From a virus, in IMG/VR virus record IMGVR_UViG_3300011114_000922, positions 1 to 25,467 of that record: 25,467 nucleotides of DNA; one strand, written 5' to 3'. The position numbers were made by a program, and so were the translations under genes. Each line of letters starts with the position of its first letter. Positions within the stretch are counted from its first letter, which is position 1. Under the pieces are notes generated by a model. The model was not told the DNA's origin and did no database searches. It worked only from the letters and a program-made list of their open reading frames with translations. Below, piece after piece: positions 1-7,918 of this stretch.

Positions 1-127
1 AAAATGGACTGCACATGCCCTAGGTGCGGGTTTGAGTTTGACAATAAAAACGCCTGATTGTGCGTGGAATCTGGCCGACCTAGCCGCGGTGCCGCAAAAC
101 GGCATCAAGGTTATGTCAACCTTTGCT
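1..127. repeat. Left copy of 127-bp terminal duplication (circular contig overlap)
   Basis: Bases 1-127 are identical to 25341-25467. An exact 127-base overlap matches the k-mer size commonly used as the largest by de Bruijn assemblers, so this is best read as an assembly signature of a circular or circularly permuted molecule and not as a biological terminal repeat. The copy contains the last 57 bases of the ParB-like gene (its stop is at 55-57) and the start of the methyltransferase gene. Confidence 0.95.
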
Positions 128-1117
128 TGTGGCGGTGGCTCCAGCATGGGTTACAAGCTCGCCGGGTGTGAAGTGATAGCGGCAAACGACATTGACCCCG
201 AGATGGCTTGGCACTACAAGCTGAACATCAAGCCCAAGCATTACTACCTGTGCCCGATTCGTGACCTGTTGACCGCCGACCTCCCGCCTGAGCTGTTCAA
301 GCTGGACATTCTGGACGGCTCGCCGCCTTGCAGCACCTTTAGCATGGCGGGCAGCCGCGAGAAGGCATGGGGTAAGGAAAAGCACTTCAGAGAAGGCCAG
401 GCTAAGCAAGTTCTTTCTGACCTGTTCTTTGACTACCTCGACCTGGTGGAGCGGTTGCGGCCTAAAGTTGCCATTGCTGAAAACGTCAAGGGCATGATTA
501 TTGGTAACGCTAAAGGCTACACGAAGCTGGTCATGGCACGCTTCAAGGAGATCGGATATCGGCCGCAGCTTTTCTTGCTGAATGGAGCCGACTGTGGAGT
601 ACCACAGCGCAGGGAGCGAGTGTTCTTCTGTGCGGTGCGGGATGACATCGAGGCACGGCCGTTGAAGCTGGTGCCAACGCACAGGTGGATTTCAGCGGGA
701 GAAGCTACGGCGGATTTGCAGGTAATAACTCAATCAGAGATACTCGACACCGTGATGACAGGAGTCGACAAGGCGTGGCAACATACAGAAAAAGGAGGTT
801 GCTATGCCGACTACTACAAGCGAGCAGAAGGAAGGAACAACGCCTTCTCACACCAAAAACTTAGCGACAAGGAACCCGCGCCGACATTAACGGCTACGAC
901 GGCTAACTTCAAACACCACTCGATCCCAAGGAAACTAACATTCCGCGAATGGAAACGCCTCGGCAGTTTCCCTGACGACTACCACGCCAAAACCGACAAG
1001 ATCGGGAAATACATGATCGGCATGAGTGTGCCACCAAAAATGACCGAAGTTGTGGCTCGTGCCGTGATTAACCAATGGCTTTTGCCGAATCGGGAATCTT
1101 TTAAAGAAACCCCTTAA
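32..1117 (+). CDS. C5-cytosine-specific DNA methyltransferase (Dcm/HhaI-type)
   Basis: Transfers a methyl group from S-adenosylmethionine to C5 of cytosine in a specific DNA site, probably marking phage DNA against host restriction. The family motifs appear in order in 361 residues: motif I FACGGGSS (31-38) for cofactor, motif IV GSPPCS with catalytic Cys100, ENV (150-152, motif VI), QRRERVFF (192-199, motif VIII), a target-recognition region about 205-298, RKLTFREWKRLGSFP (300-314, motif IX) and IGMSVPP (329-335, motif X, where the usual Asn of IGNSVP is Met). The chosen start is TTG at 32, five bases after AGGTG; the first ATG (113) would cut into the motif I beta strand. It overlaps the end of the ParB-like gene by 26 bp, so the two are probably co-translated. 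G+C is much higher than in the rest of the genome, which hints at separate acquisition. Its stop shares three bases with the convergent gene's stop. Confidence 0.93.
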   Translation: MSLTIKTPDCAWNLADLAAVPQNGIKVMSTFACGGGSSMGYKLAGCEVIAANDIDPEMAWHYKLNIKPKHYYLCPIRDLLTADLPPELFKLDILDGSPPCSTFSMAGSREKAWGKEKHFREGQAKQVLSDLFFDYLDLVERLRPKVAIAENVKGMIIGNAKGYTKLVMARFKEIGYRPQLFLLNGADCGVPQRRERVFFCAVRDDIEARPLKLVPTHRWISAGEATADLQVITQSEILDTVMTGVDKAWQHTEKGGCYADYYKRAEGRNNAFSHQKLSDKEPAPTLTATTANFKHHSIPRKLTFREWKRLGSFPDDYHAKTDKIGKYMIGMSVPPKMTEVVARAVINQWLLPNRESFKETP

Positions 1118-1569
1118 AAATTGACACCAACCCCGCCGGTAACGTCCCCGTTTAACGGGTTCCAGCCGCCAGTTATTTTTAAATTCCCAATATTCAAAAC
1201 GCTTGCTACATTCTTTTTATCGTCTATGGCGATACTTACGCCTCTCAATATCCCGTTACTGTCGTTTATGCGCGCCTGAACCTCTTGAGCCGCAACAGGT
1301 GGCAACGATTGAACGCCCGCGCCAACAACTGCCGCTAAATGATCCGCTTTCGACAAATCACCCTTTAAAAGACCGAAATCCTTTGAAACCTGATATATAA
1401 TCTGTCCTATTTCAATAACTCGCCGAATATGGGCCGGCACCAAAAGCCACAAAATTACATTTTTTAATAACGTGAAGAACATGCGGTAGTACCTCCTGAT
1501 AATAAATATTGCGCCGATTGCAATAGCCCCGTACTCAATTATAGAAAAAAATAGCTCCATCTTTGTCAA
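1114..1569 (-). CDS. Two-helix membrane protein of the lysis cassette, unknown function
   Basis: A 151-residue protein with two hydrophobic stretches near the N-terminus (about residues 5-24 and 29-44), followed by a soluble tail ending in a Gly/Asn/Val-rich segment. I do not recognise the family. It lies directly downstream of the lysozyme, with TTG (1569-1567) overlapping the lysozyme TGA, and it is the last gene of the 23-kb minus-strand gene run. Position and membrane segments make a holin-like or other lysis-accessory role possible, but this is inference from context only. The start is ambiguous: TTG at 1569 sits seven bases after AAGGGGG, while ATG at 1560 would remove three residues. 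Its stop overlaps the methyltransferase stop on the other strand. Confidence 0.7.
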   Translation of the reverse strand: MTKMELFFSIIEYGAIAIGAIFIIRRYYRMFFTLLKNVILWLLVPAHIRRVIEIGQIIYQVSKDFGLLKGDLSKADHLAAVVGAGVQSLPPVAAQEVQARINDSNGILRGVSIAIDDKKNVASVLNIGNLKITGGWNPLNGDVTGGVGVNF

Positions 1570-2006
1570 GCCGGAACCCCCTTCATGAATAATTTGGCTT
1601 CTGCACTCCGCCGTTTAACCAACCCCGGTAAAACCTTACCGCCGCCCCTGTTCCATTTAGCGAATTCTAGCGCTGCCGAGGCTAGCTTGCCTTCGTTAAC
1701 ACATTTTAATAGGGTTGAGTTTGCTAGTGCACCTAATCCGCAATTATAGGCAAACGATACTAATGCCGAAAATTGACCATCGGTCATTTTTTTCTTTAAA
1801 AGTGATTTGACGCCTATAGCAAACCGATTGATATCGGATTCAAATAGTTTGTCTGCGTGCGCGTTTGTTATCGTCAGGCCAATCGTAACTTCTGACCCCG
1901 TGTGCCCATAACCAATTGTCGGTTTCCCTGCTGGGCATAGATAGGCAGTGAGCCTGAGCCCCTCGTAGGATTTTATTAAAGATATTCCTTCGGCAGTCAG
2001 TTTCAT
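1566..2006 (-). CDS. Endolysin: GH24 phage lysozyme (T4/P22 type)
   Basis: Cleaves the glycan strands of peptidoglycan at the end of infection. The 146-residue length fits lambdoid and P22-type GH24 lysozymes, and there is no signal peptide or SAR helix, so it needs a holin-type pore. The N-terminal active-site segment reads EGLRLTAY, LCPAGKP, TIGYGHTG: Glu15 is the catalytic acid and Thr30 matches T4 Thr26. The position of T4 Asp20 is Cys24, giving an E-C-T pattern instead of E-D-T. I recall the LCPAG form from other phage lysozymes, and a cysteine at this position is known to be tolerated in T4 lysozyme. The ATG is preceded by AAGGGG. The gene is flanked by two membrane-protein genes, as expected for a lysis cassette. 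Confidence 0.93.
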   Translation of the reverse strand: MKLTAEGISLIKSYEGLRLTAYLCPAGKPTIGYGHTGSEVTIGLTITNAHADKLFESDINRFAIGVKSLLKKKMTDGQFSALVSFAYNCGLGALANSTLLKCVNEGKLASAALEFAKWNRGGGKVLPGLVKRRSAEAKLFMKGVPA

Positions 2007-2016
2007 GATAAACCCC

Positions 2017-2319
2017 TTAGATTTTTTTGATTATCAGCCCAACAAAACCGCTAGCGATTAGGCTAGATATCCCCATAATTAACGCAACTTTTACACCCAA
2101 CCCCGTCATCTCGTCCAGTTTCAGTCTGACAAATTGCCTAAAATCCCGTGCCTCTTTTTGGTTTTCTTCTAGTGCCGCCAATCGGAGATCATGCCGAATT
2201 TGAGTATCATGGATATGATCGACCTTCATCCGGATATCCTGCGATAGCGTAATTTGCTTGGTCATATCTATTAATGCCGATTCTATGCGTTCGGATTCGG
2301 GTTTAGGTTTAGGTTGCAT
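2017..2319 (-). CDS. Coiled-coil protein with C-terminal membrane anchor (possible XhlA/holin-accessory type)
   Basis: About 100 residues: a charged, helical N-terminal part with coiled-coil character (MTKQITLSQDIRMKVDHIHD and following) and one hydrophobic helix near the C-terminus (about residues 79-96) ending in KKI. This topology recalls XhlA-like proteins and other small lysis-accessory proteins, and the gene lies just upstream of the lysozyme. The family assignment is inferred from shape and place, not from a recognised motif. I chose ATG 2319, which overlaps the upstream fibre gene by 11 bp. An in-frame GTG at 2382 would add 21 very hydrophobic residues and a second membrane segment but lies deep in the fibre gene and has no clear ribosome binding site. 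Confidence 0.65.
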   Translation of the reverse strand: MQPKPKPESERIESALIDMTKQITLSQDIRMKVDHIHDTQIRHDLRLAALEENQKEARDFRQFVRLKLDEMTGLGVKVALIMGISSLIASGFVGLIIKKI

Positions 2320-3649
2320 AGGTAATAAAAAGAAATCCTCGATTAAATGAGGTAGAATCAAAATTAGTGCTATCAAATACACCGCTAATCACTCGAACAA
2401 GCTGAACATTAGTACTGTCAATTGTTCCTGTGCCGCCGCCTATTGCGCCACCGGTAGTGACACTTTCAAGAGCAAAATATTGCGCTCCATCATCATGCAA
2501 TATCATCGCCCTTATGGCTCTTATTTTTAAATAGTTTGATGATAGCCCATGCGCAACATTAACTGCGTTTGTGCTATCCATATTCCAGTCTCCAATCTGA
2601 ATAATTTTGCATTTTAGCGTAGTCCCGTTTGCCCCGGCGTCAATTCCGCCCGTGGCGGTCAGCGTAGATGCCAGCTCAACCTTCCCATCTGTTTTAACTG
2701 TAAGCGCGATTGTTGGCGCGGTGTCCGTCGTGACGTCTCGAACTGCGATGAAAAATTCCGATTTTGTATTACCTGAGTCCAATACTGTTTTACTGCCAAT
2801 TATGACAGGCGGTTTAGTCGACCCATTAGACCAACCGAAACCAAGTTGGCAATGACCCCCAGTTGAACCCCCACCCTCTATAAAAGCGTCAACGCTACTT
2901 CCGAGAGTAGCCGATGACTGACCCTCAATTTCAAATTTAGCAAGGCCTGTTGTTTTTCCGAGGTACAATGATCCGCCCGTCAGTAGTCGCATAAGCTCTA
3001 CTGCATCGTGACCAAAAACTATATCTGCGGTATTTGAGACAGCGCCGGCTGGTGTCACCGCCGCTATAAAGGCATCGCCGCCGGATTTTGCAATCCTGAG
3101 CCGAAGTGCGGCAAATGGAAGCGTGGCTGTAGTGTTTGTATTTATCAGGGATAGAATATTTATGTTGTTATTACCAGCCTCATTCGGCGTATATTCTGTC
3201 GAATCATTCACAGTGAATGTGTTGAGGTCGACAGTTCCGGAGACCACAATTGATGTTTGCGTCCCCAGCCCTGTAATCCCCGTATAAGCGCCCGTGAGTC
3301 GTCCGGACGGCAACGTGCCCGCGCTTTGGTTGTCTGAGTTTTGGTAATATGAGCCCGTCTGATCGTCTAAAAAATCAGCATTCAGATTCGCGACTTTCGT
3401 AGTCGATGCGATAGAGAACGGCGCGGTGCCGGTTATTAAAGTAGAGGTGATTTGACCGGAAAAATTCCCCAAAACTGAATAGGTGTTGGAAAATCTATAG
3501 CTAGAACTACCTGCTGCAATTGTATTGTTGATCCCGTTCCCTGTGGCGTCGACAGGTAGCAATGCGTTTCCATAATTCACGTTCCTCCAATTGCCCATCG
3601 CGACCGAGGCTAGTACAGGGTCCCCTACTACTATTACTGTGAATGCCAT
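2309..3649 (-). CDS. Tail fibre / receptor-binding-type structural protein
   Basis: A 446-residue protein, low in Cys and rich in Gly, Ser, Thr and Asn, built largely of predicted beta strands. Residues about 90-120 contain NADFLDDQTGSYYQNSDNQS followed by AGTLPSGRL, a pattern typical of phage tail-fibre repeats (compare ADTLDGQHGSYY...AGTLP). The C-terminal roughly 120 residues look like a compact beta domain with a run of aliphatic and aromatic strands, plausibly the trimeric tip. It follows the hub-like protein and is the last structural gene before lysis, the usual place for fibre genes. ATG 3649 follows a strong GAGGGGGG site. Expected role: host recognition at the tail tip. The receptor cannot be guessed from sequence. 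Confidence 0.8.
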   Translation of the reverse strand: MAFTVIVVGDPVLASVAMGNWRNVNYGNALLPVDATGNGINNTIAAGSSSYRFSNTYSVLGNFSGQITSTLITGTAPFSIASTTKVANLNADFLDDQTGSYYQNSDNQSAGTLPSGRLTGAYTGITGLGTQTSIVVSGTVDLNTFTVNDSTEYTPNEAGNNNINILSLINTNTTATLPFAALRLRIAKSGGDAFIAAVTPAGAVSNTADIVFGHDAVELMRLLTGGSLYLGKTTGLAKFEIEGQSSATLGSSVDAFIEGGGSTGGHCQLGFGWSNGSTKPPVIIGSKTVLDSGNTKSEFFIAVRDVTTDTAPTIALTVKTDGKVELASTLTATGGIDAGANGTTLKCKIIQIGDWNMDSTNAVNVAHGLSSNYLKIRAIRAMILHDDGAQYFALESVTTGGAIGGGTGTIDSTNVQLVRVISGVFDSTNFDSTSFNRGFLFITYAT

Positions 3650-3662
3650 TTCTTAGCCCCCC

Positions 3663-4895
3663 TCAAACAATTTTTTCGCACCGAACAATCATACTCCAGG
3701 TTTCAATGTTTTTGATAACGCTAATTACCATCCACTCAGTGCCGAGGATGTTTATTGGCCCAATCAAATCAGCCCACTCTTGCCCATCGTCCCACGTGTT
3801 GCCATCATCATACCTAATAAAGTTCAACGGCTCTATATTCCCGTAAATCCGGATCGTGACGCGGTCCTTGGGTTTAATCTGGTTGACCATAAATCGGGTT
3901 GTGAATTCGATCACCGGTTTGTTTGTTTCCCAGTACGCGAGCAGCGAATCTAAAATTACCTGTTTGTCTCCGTCTGAGTATTTTGAGAGGTCCATTATTT
4001 GTGGATCGCTCAAATATTTACGCAACAAAACCGCGTTAGAAGAAATGGCGTCAATAGCGCTATCCTGCGCTTTCCAAAACACCCGCACCCGGTCGGCCCC
4101 TTCGTCGTCATAAAACCCAATAGACAAAATATCGGCTTGAGGATCGCCTAGTCCGGTAAACGTCCAAACGCTCGACGCGCTAGGATCTCGAGACGCAAAC
4201 GACCAGGCGCTTGCAATCAACATCGGAACCGAATTGGATTGATAGGCGAGATCTTGAATTATTTCCCAATACGTTCCCTCTAATAGTGAGGTATCCTGTA
4301 TAGTCGGGTTCGTTTCTGGGTTTGGCGCAATATACGGTATGAAATCGGTTATTTTTGACTGGTTCATTATTAAAGTGATAATTTGGCTCACGGTTTTTGA
4401 GCCGGTCATTGCCAGGTCGGAGATCGGGAACCGCTGCAAAATAGTTTGTAAACTCAAAACCGTCACATTGGCAACCTGATCCGGGCTTATTGTCACCGAA
4501 TTGACTACACCTCGAAACGTTTCCTCAACGCCCACTTCGTTGCCGTCCTCGTCTAGGTATCCGGTGTCTATTTTTAATAGGGTGTATTTCCGGTTTAGAT
4601 AGGTAGAGTCAGGGTAAAATAGGGAGTGTTGCCAGGTCTCAATATTCCAGTGACCCTCCGAGTTATCAAAAATCAATTGTATCTCTGACGCCTCAAAGCG
4701 GCTTATTTGTCCGGGCTGTGCGTCAATTAGAATTGATGCCGAACCAAAATCAAAAACCCTATTAATGCCCCGATAAAAGTCAACCCGTAGCCAGCTGCCT
4801 TCATACGCGCCATTTACTAGACGACGTTTTATATATACCCGCCTAATTGGCCTATGGAAATCCGATTTAATTAGCTGGGCGAGGGTATAGGTCAC
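3663..4895 (-). CDS. Tail tip / baseplate hub-like protein
   Basis: A 410-residue soluble protein with mixed alpha/beta character and many Trp and Tyr residues. It overlaps the upstream gene by ATGA (4892-4895), a sign of translational coupling. Place in the operon (tape measure, 257-residue protein, this gene, fibre) matches the distal-tail/hub segment of siphoviruses. Residues about 85-140 (ending FRGVVNSVTISPDQ) resemble the N-terminal module of gp27/Tal-like hub proteins, where an F-x-G-x-V/I strand is typical. That likeness is weak and by eye. No peptidase or lysozyme domain is visible, so any cell-wall cutting activity must lie elsewhere. Confidence 0.6.
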   Translation of the reverse strand: MTYTLAQLIKSDFHRPIRRVYIKRRLVNGAYEGSWLRVDFYRGINRVFDFGSASILIDAQPGQISRFEASEIQLIFDNSEGHWNIETWQHSLFYPDSTYLNRKYTLLKIDTGYLDEDGNEVGVEETFRGVVNSVTISPDQVANVTVLSLQTILQRFPISDLAMTGSKTVSQIITLIMNQSKITDFIPYIAPNPETNPTIQDTSLLEGTYWEIIQDLAYQSNSVPMLIASAWSFASRDPSASSVWTFTGLGDPQADILSIGFYDDEGADRVRVFWKAQDSAIDAISSNAVLLRKYLSDPQIMDLSKYSDGDKQVILDSLLAYWETNKPVIEFTTRFMVNQIKPKDRVTIRIYGNIEPLNFIRYDDGNTWDDGQEWADLIGPINILGTEWMVISVIKNIETWSMIVRCEKIV

Positions 4896-5665
4896 GACTC
4901 GTGAACTTCCATCCGGATTTGCACACCTAAGCCTAATAAATTTGATTTCAATTTTGGCTCAAATGAGTTTACCCAATTTACATAATACATGTCCGCTACT
5001 CTAAAACCGCGCTCAACGTTGCTTACGCCTCCGCCTGGGTAAATATAGAACGGTCTCCCCGCATCTTTTAGCGTCTGAAATAACGTCACGTCGGTATCGC
5101 TAGCGTCAGAAAACAGAATATCTGCCTGATATTTTTTTCCGAATAGGACTAGCAAGCTGCCGCCGGTTGAGCCAATATGCTCAATCGATTTATCCTGAAT
5201 TATTAAATCAATTGAGGTAGGGTCCGTCTCAACCGTTCCAAGTTCAACAAAGGCCCTCAGCTCGGCTATAAATTTTTGAACATTTGCGACCTGTGTCGTA
5301 TTCATCGTTAGCCGCAACCCTACCGTAGTCGTGACACTATTGAATTCGTAATAGTTTGAGCTGGCGGTATTGTTTGACCAAGATATTGGGGTGCTGAAAT
5401 CCACATAAGCGGCCCCGCTCCAGTATTTCAACGACCCCGCCTTTATATTGTGACCCCCAACAAATAAACGGTTAAAAGTCCTGGCAACTGAAAACGTGAT
5501 ATCCCACACCTCCGGCGTCGCGTCGTTTGATCCAATAGACGTTAATTTGCTTGTCATATCGTTGTCGAATACGTTTGAAGCTAAAGTTTCATCCGCACTT
5601 GTACACGCAAAAACAGAGTCAGAATCGATATAGTTTTTATCAAAAAATTTTAGTGTTCCAGCCAT
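4892..5665 (-). CDS. Distal tail protein-like structural protein with beta-sandwich N-terminal half
   Basis: A 257-residue protein starting one base into the tape measure stop (TAATG at 5665), so it is probably translated by re-initiation. The N-terminal half (about 40-140) has the strand pattern of a carbohydrate-binding or discoidin-like beta sandwich (NRLFVGGHNI, SLKYWSGAAYVDF, GLRLTMNTTQ). The C-terminal half (about 150-257) is again beta-rich and ends EVHES. Its position directly after the tape measure is where siphoviruses encode the distal tail protein joining tube and baseplate. I do not recognise a definite family, so the role is inferred from order. Confidence 0.6.
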   Translation of the reverse strand: MAGTLKFFDKNYIDSDSVFACTSADETLASNVFDNDMTSKLTSIGSNDATPEVWDITFSVARTFNRLFVGGHNIKAGSLKYWSGAAYVDFSTPISWSNNTASSNYYEFNSVTTTVGLRLTMNTTQVANVQKFIAELRAFVELGTVETDPTSIDLIIQDKSIEHIGSTGGSLLVLFGKKYQADILFSDASDTDVTLFQTLKDAGRPFYIYPGGGVSNVERGFRVADMYYVNWVNSFEPKLKSNLLGLGVQIRMEVHES

Positions 5666-7710
5666 TAACGACTCCTATCTGATAATTGCCCTGTTCGTTT
5701 CAATTCATCCGCTTTTCTGAAAATTCCTTTAGTCAAAATTGTCATCCCGTCGGCGTGTAAATAAACGTCCATAGTGCCGCCGCCCATACCGCCTAATGCC
5801 TCACGGCCACGGCGTGAATTAAGCGGAATCACGGCCTCACTTGAGCCTCCCTCGCCGATTGTCGCTTGAACGCCTCCAGGCCTAGCCGTAACCACGCCGC
5901 CCTCTGCTAGTTGAATGGAATTTACCGTTGAATGTACGGCTGCCACTGCTGCGCCTATTAATGCGGTCTGGACGGCTGCCGCTATTAATGAGCCCCCAAA
6001 TGTCCATAACGCATTTGCCCACGCAAAACTCCAGGCCTGTGATATTTGGCCTGCTGCCCAGATGTCAACCTGCGCCAAAACTTGTCGTTTTAGGATATCC
6101 AAACCGCCTTTTGCCACCTGTTTTTCTATTGATAATTTTTGATCGGCGTTATCTCCAAGAAATGCAACAAAATCGTTGGCCAACCCCTCACGATTGGCTT
6201 TCTCGTCCTCAGATATTTTTTTGACAGCCTTAGCTTGATCGTCCATTGCGTCGAATCGCAACTTGTCCGTAAATGTCTGAATAGCGAGGGTTTTTTCTGC
6301 CTGTTCAAGATCTTGAGCTGTACGAATTTTATTTTCTTCAACTTGCAACATTAGGACGATATCTTTGTGCTTGGCGTAGTCTGATTGCAATTTATTTATA
6401 TAGTTAAGTTGGGCGTTATAATTTTCTTCCCCCCCAAAAATCATAGAATCGACCATTATTTTGGAATTGCTTTGTATTTTATCAAAAAGCTTTTTATGCT
6501 CTTGCGCTTGGCGTTCTAACGATTCTTTTTTAGCTGCTTCAGTAGTAGCGTTTGCGGTTTTGTCATCTTCAATAATTTGAGTATTTGTATCAGAGTTGCT
6601 TTGCTTTTTTGATTTCGCGTACTCTGCATCAATTAGTTTTTTTTGAGCAACTGAATCTTTTCTTATTTTTAAAATTTCTTCTTCTAAAGAAAATTCTTCT
6701 TTTTTCTGTTTCGCCCGCTCTTGTGTCCCCCAGTTCAAATATTCTTTAACCCCACTTATGAGGCCCGAATATAGTTTGGCTTGAAAATCGATATAGGATG
6801 TTGCTAATTGAGAAAACGCCGAAATATAGATTGAGGGGTTTAATGGATCAAGCAATTTCTGTTTTATAAGTAGGCCCGAAATCCTGGCGTTCGCCTCCAT
6901 ATCTATAAGCCCAAATTTAAAAGCCCTTACAAGCGGTACTGGATCGATCTTGTCAAAAAATCCCATCACTTCCCTGGACAATTCGATTATTTTTTTAGTC
7001 ACCTCTGTTGCAATAGGTAGCAAAACCTTGCCCATAGATTCTTGGACCTTTTCGACGGCATTTCCTAACTGTTTAAATGGGTCCGCTATTGCAACGGCTG
7101 AGCCGCCAAATTCTGACGCTAGCTCTTTAAGAATAATTTTCTGTGCGCCCATCTTGTTGCCAGATTCCGACATGGCCTTGATCTGCTCTTTTTGCTGGTC
7201 GGTAAATGTAACACCGGCTCTTGTTAGTTTAGAAAGCCCCTCTGCTGGGTCATTCATCGCCTTTCCGACGAGCATTGCTGAGCTCTTTAAATCTGTCCCC
7301 AGGGCTGCAGACATATCCAATACAGCCTCTGTTGTTTTTGGAAAAACATCTTTTCCGATACCTTTGAACGTTAGTAATAGATTTTCAGCGCTTTGAATAG
7401 CCTCATCATCATAGGACGTCATTAAAGATAATGAGTCGGCTAATTTCGCAACAGACTCAGCAGTTACCCCTGCAACGCCGCCAGTAGATTTTATGACGGC
7501 TTCTGTCTGAGCCATAACCTGCCGCGATTCCTCGGCCGCTCTAATAGATGCCACGATCCCCTGCGTCAGATAGTCCATCGCGGCAGATCCGGCACTCCTC
7601 AACGAGTTGAACGGATTGATAGCGCTTAAAACAGTGCTCCCAAGCGATTTTAATCCTGAGCTCGCCTGGTCGATTAAACTATAGACAACTGAGACTTTTT
7701 CTTCAGCCAT
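5665..7710 (-). CDS. Tail tape measure protein
   Basis: The longest tail gene (681 residues), located between the tail chaperones and the distal tail genes. Residues about 55-235 form the typical TMP core: AAEESRQVMAQTEAVIKSTG, then GVTFTDQQKEQIKAMSESG (166-184) and LGNAVEKVQESMGKVLLPIA. A Lys/Glu-rich coiled coil spans about 330-520, followed by a hydrophobic stretch (about 555-597) that could enter the host membrane during DNA delivery. The C-terminus carries the EGGVVTARPGG and ATIGEGGSSEAVIPLN signature common at the ends of siphoviral tape measures. The protein sets tail length and occupies the tube. By the usual rule of about 0.15 nm per residue the tail would be near 100 nm, an estimate only. 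Confidence 0.93.
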   Translation of the reverse strand: MAEEKVSVVYSLIDQASSGLKSLGSTVLSAINPFNSLRSAGSAAMDYLTQGIVASIRAAEESRQVMAQTEAVIKSTGGVAGVTAESVAKLADSLSLMTSYDDEAIQSAENLLLTFKGIGKDVFPKTTEAVLDMSAALGTDLKSSAMLVGKAMNDPAEGLSKLTRAGVTFTDQQKEQIKAMSESGNKMGAQKIILKELASEFGGSAVAIADPFKQLGNAVEKVQESMGKVLLPIATEVTKKIIELSREVMGFFDKIDPVPLVRAFKFGLIDMEANARISGLLIKQKLLDPLNPSIYISAFSQLATSYIDFQAKLYSGLISGVKEYLNWGTQERAKQKKEEFSLEEEILKIRKDSVAQKKLIDAEYAKSKKQSNSDTNTQIIEDDKTANATTEAAKKESLERQAQEHKKLFDKIQSNSKIMVDSMIFGGEENYNAQLNYINKLQSDYAKHKDIVLMLQVEENKIRTAQDLEQAEKTLAIQTFTDKLRFDAMDDQAKAVKKISEDEKANREGLANDFVAFLGDNADQKLSIEKQVAKGGLDILKRQVLAQVDIWAAGQISQAWSFAWANALWTFGGSLIAAAVQTALIGAAVAAVHSTVNSIQLAEGGVVTARPGGVQATIGEGGSSEAVIPLNSRRGREALGGMGGGTMDVYLHADGMTILTKGIFRKADELKRTGQLSDRSR

Positions 7711-7918
7711 TTAATGCAATCCTTTGAAGAGAAAACTTTTGCGCTTCTGAAAATTCACCGCGACGCATTCGATAGTTTAAAACAGTAATTAAAAATAAAA
7801 CCCATCTCCAAAACTTTTCACGATCATCAATTATTGTTTTGATATAGGCAAAAGTTGGCGATTTATCGTTTAGAAAAAAAGTATAAATTTTGACAATTTG
7901 AGGTAATAATAATTTCAT
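7703..7918 (-). CDS. Small tail assembly chaperone partner (T-like), possibly also made as a frameshift extension
   Basis: A 71-residue protein lying exactly between the chaperone-like gene (4-bp ATGA overlap at 7915-7918) and the tape measure (8-bp overlap). In lambda-like phages this slot holds the T part of the G/GT tail chaperone pair. No family motif is visible; the sequence has an aromatic and hydrophobic first half and a basic second half. The frame is -1 relative to the upstream gene and is open back to an AAAAAAC run at 7947-7941, so a fusion product by -1 frameshifting is possible although the run is not in canonical slippery phase. The ATG has no strong ribosome binding site, which fits coupling or frameshifting. 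Confidence 0.65.
   Translation of the reverse strand: MKLLLPQIVKIYTFFLNDKSPTFAYIKTIIDDREKFWRWVLFLITVLNYRMRRGEFSEAQKFSLQRIALNG

Noticed and set aside
1-127. Direct terminal repeats as physical phage ends (DTR packaging)
   Set aside because: The length is exactly 127 bases and it cuts inside two coding genes; this fits an assembler overlap on a circular graph better than true short terminal repeats.
116-682. Long minus-strand open frame opposite the methyltransferase
   Set aside because: It lies wholly under a gene with all C5-methylase motifs; composition is that of an antisense shadow in a G+C-rich gene.
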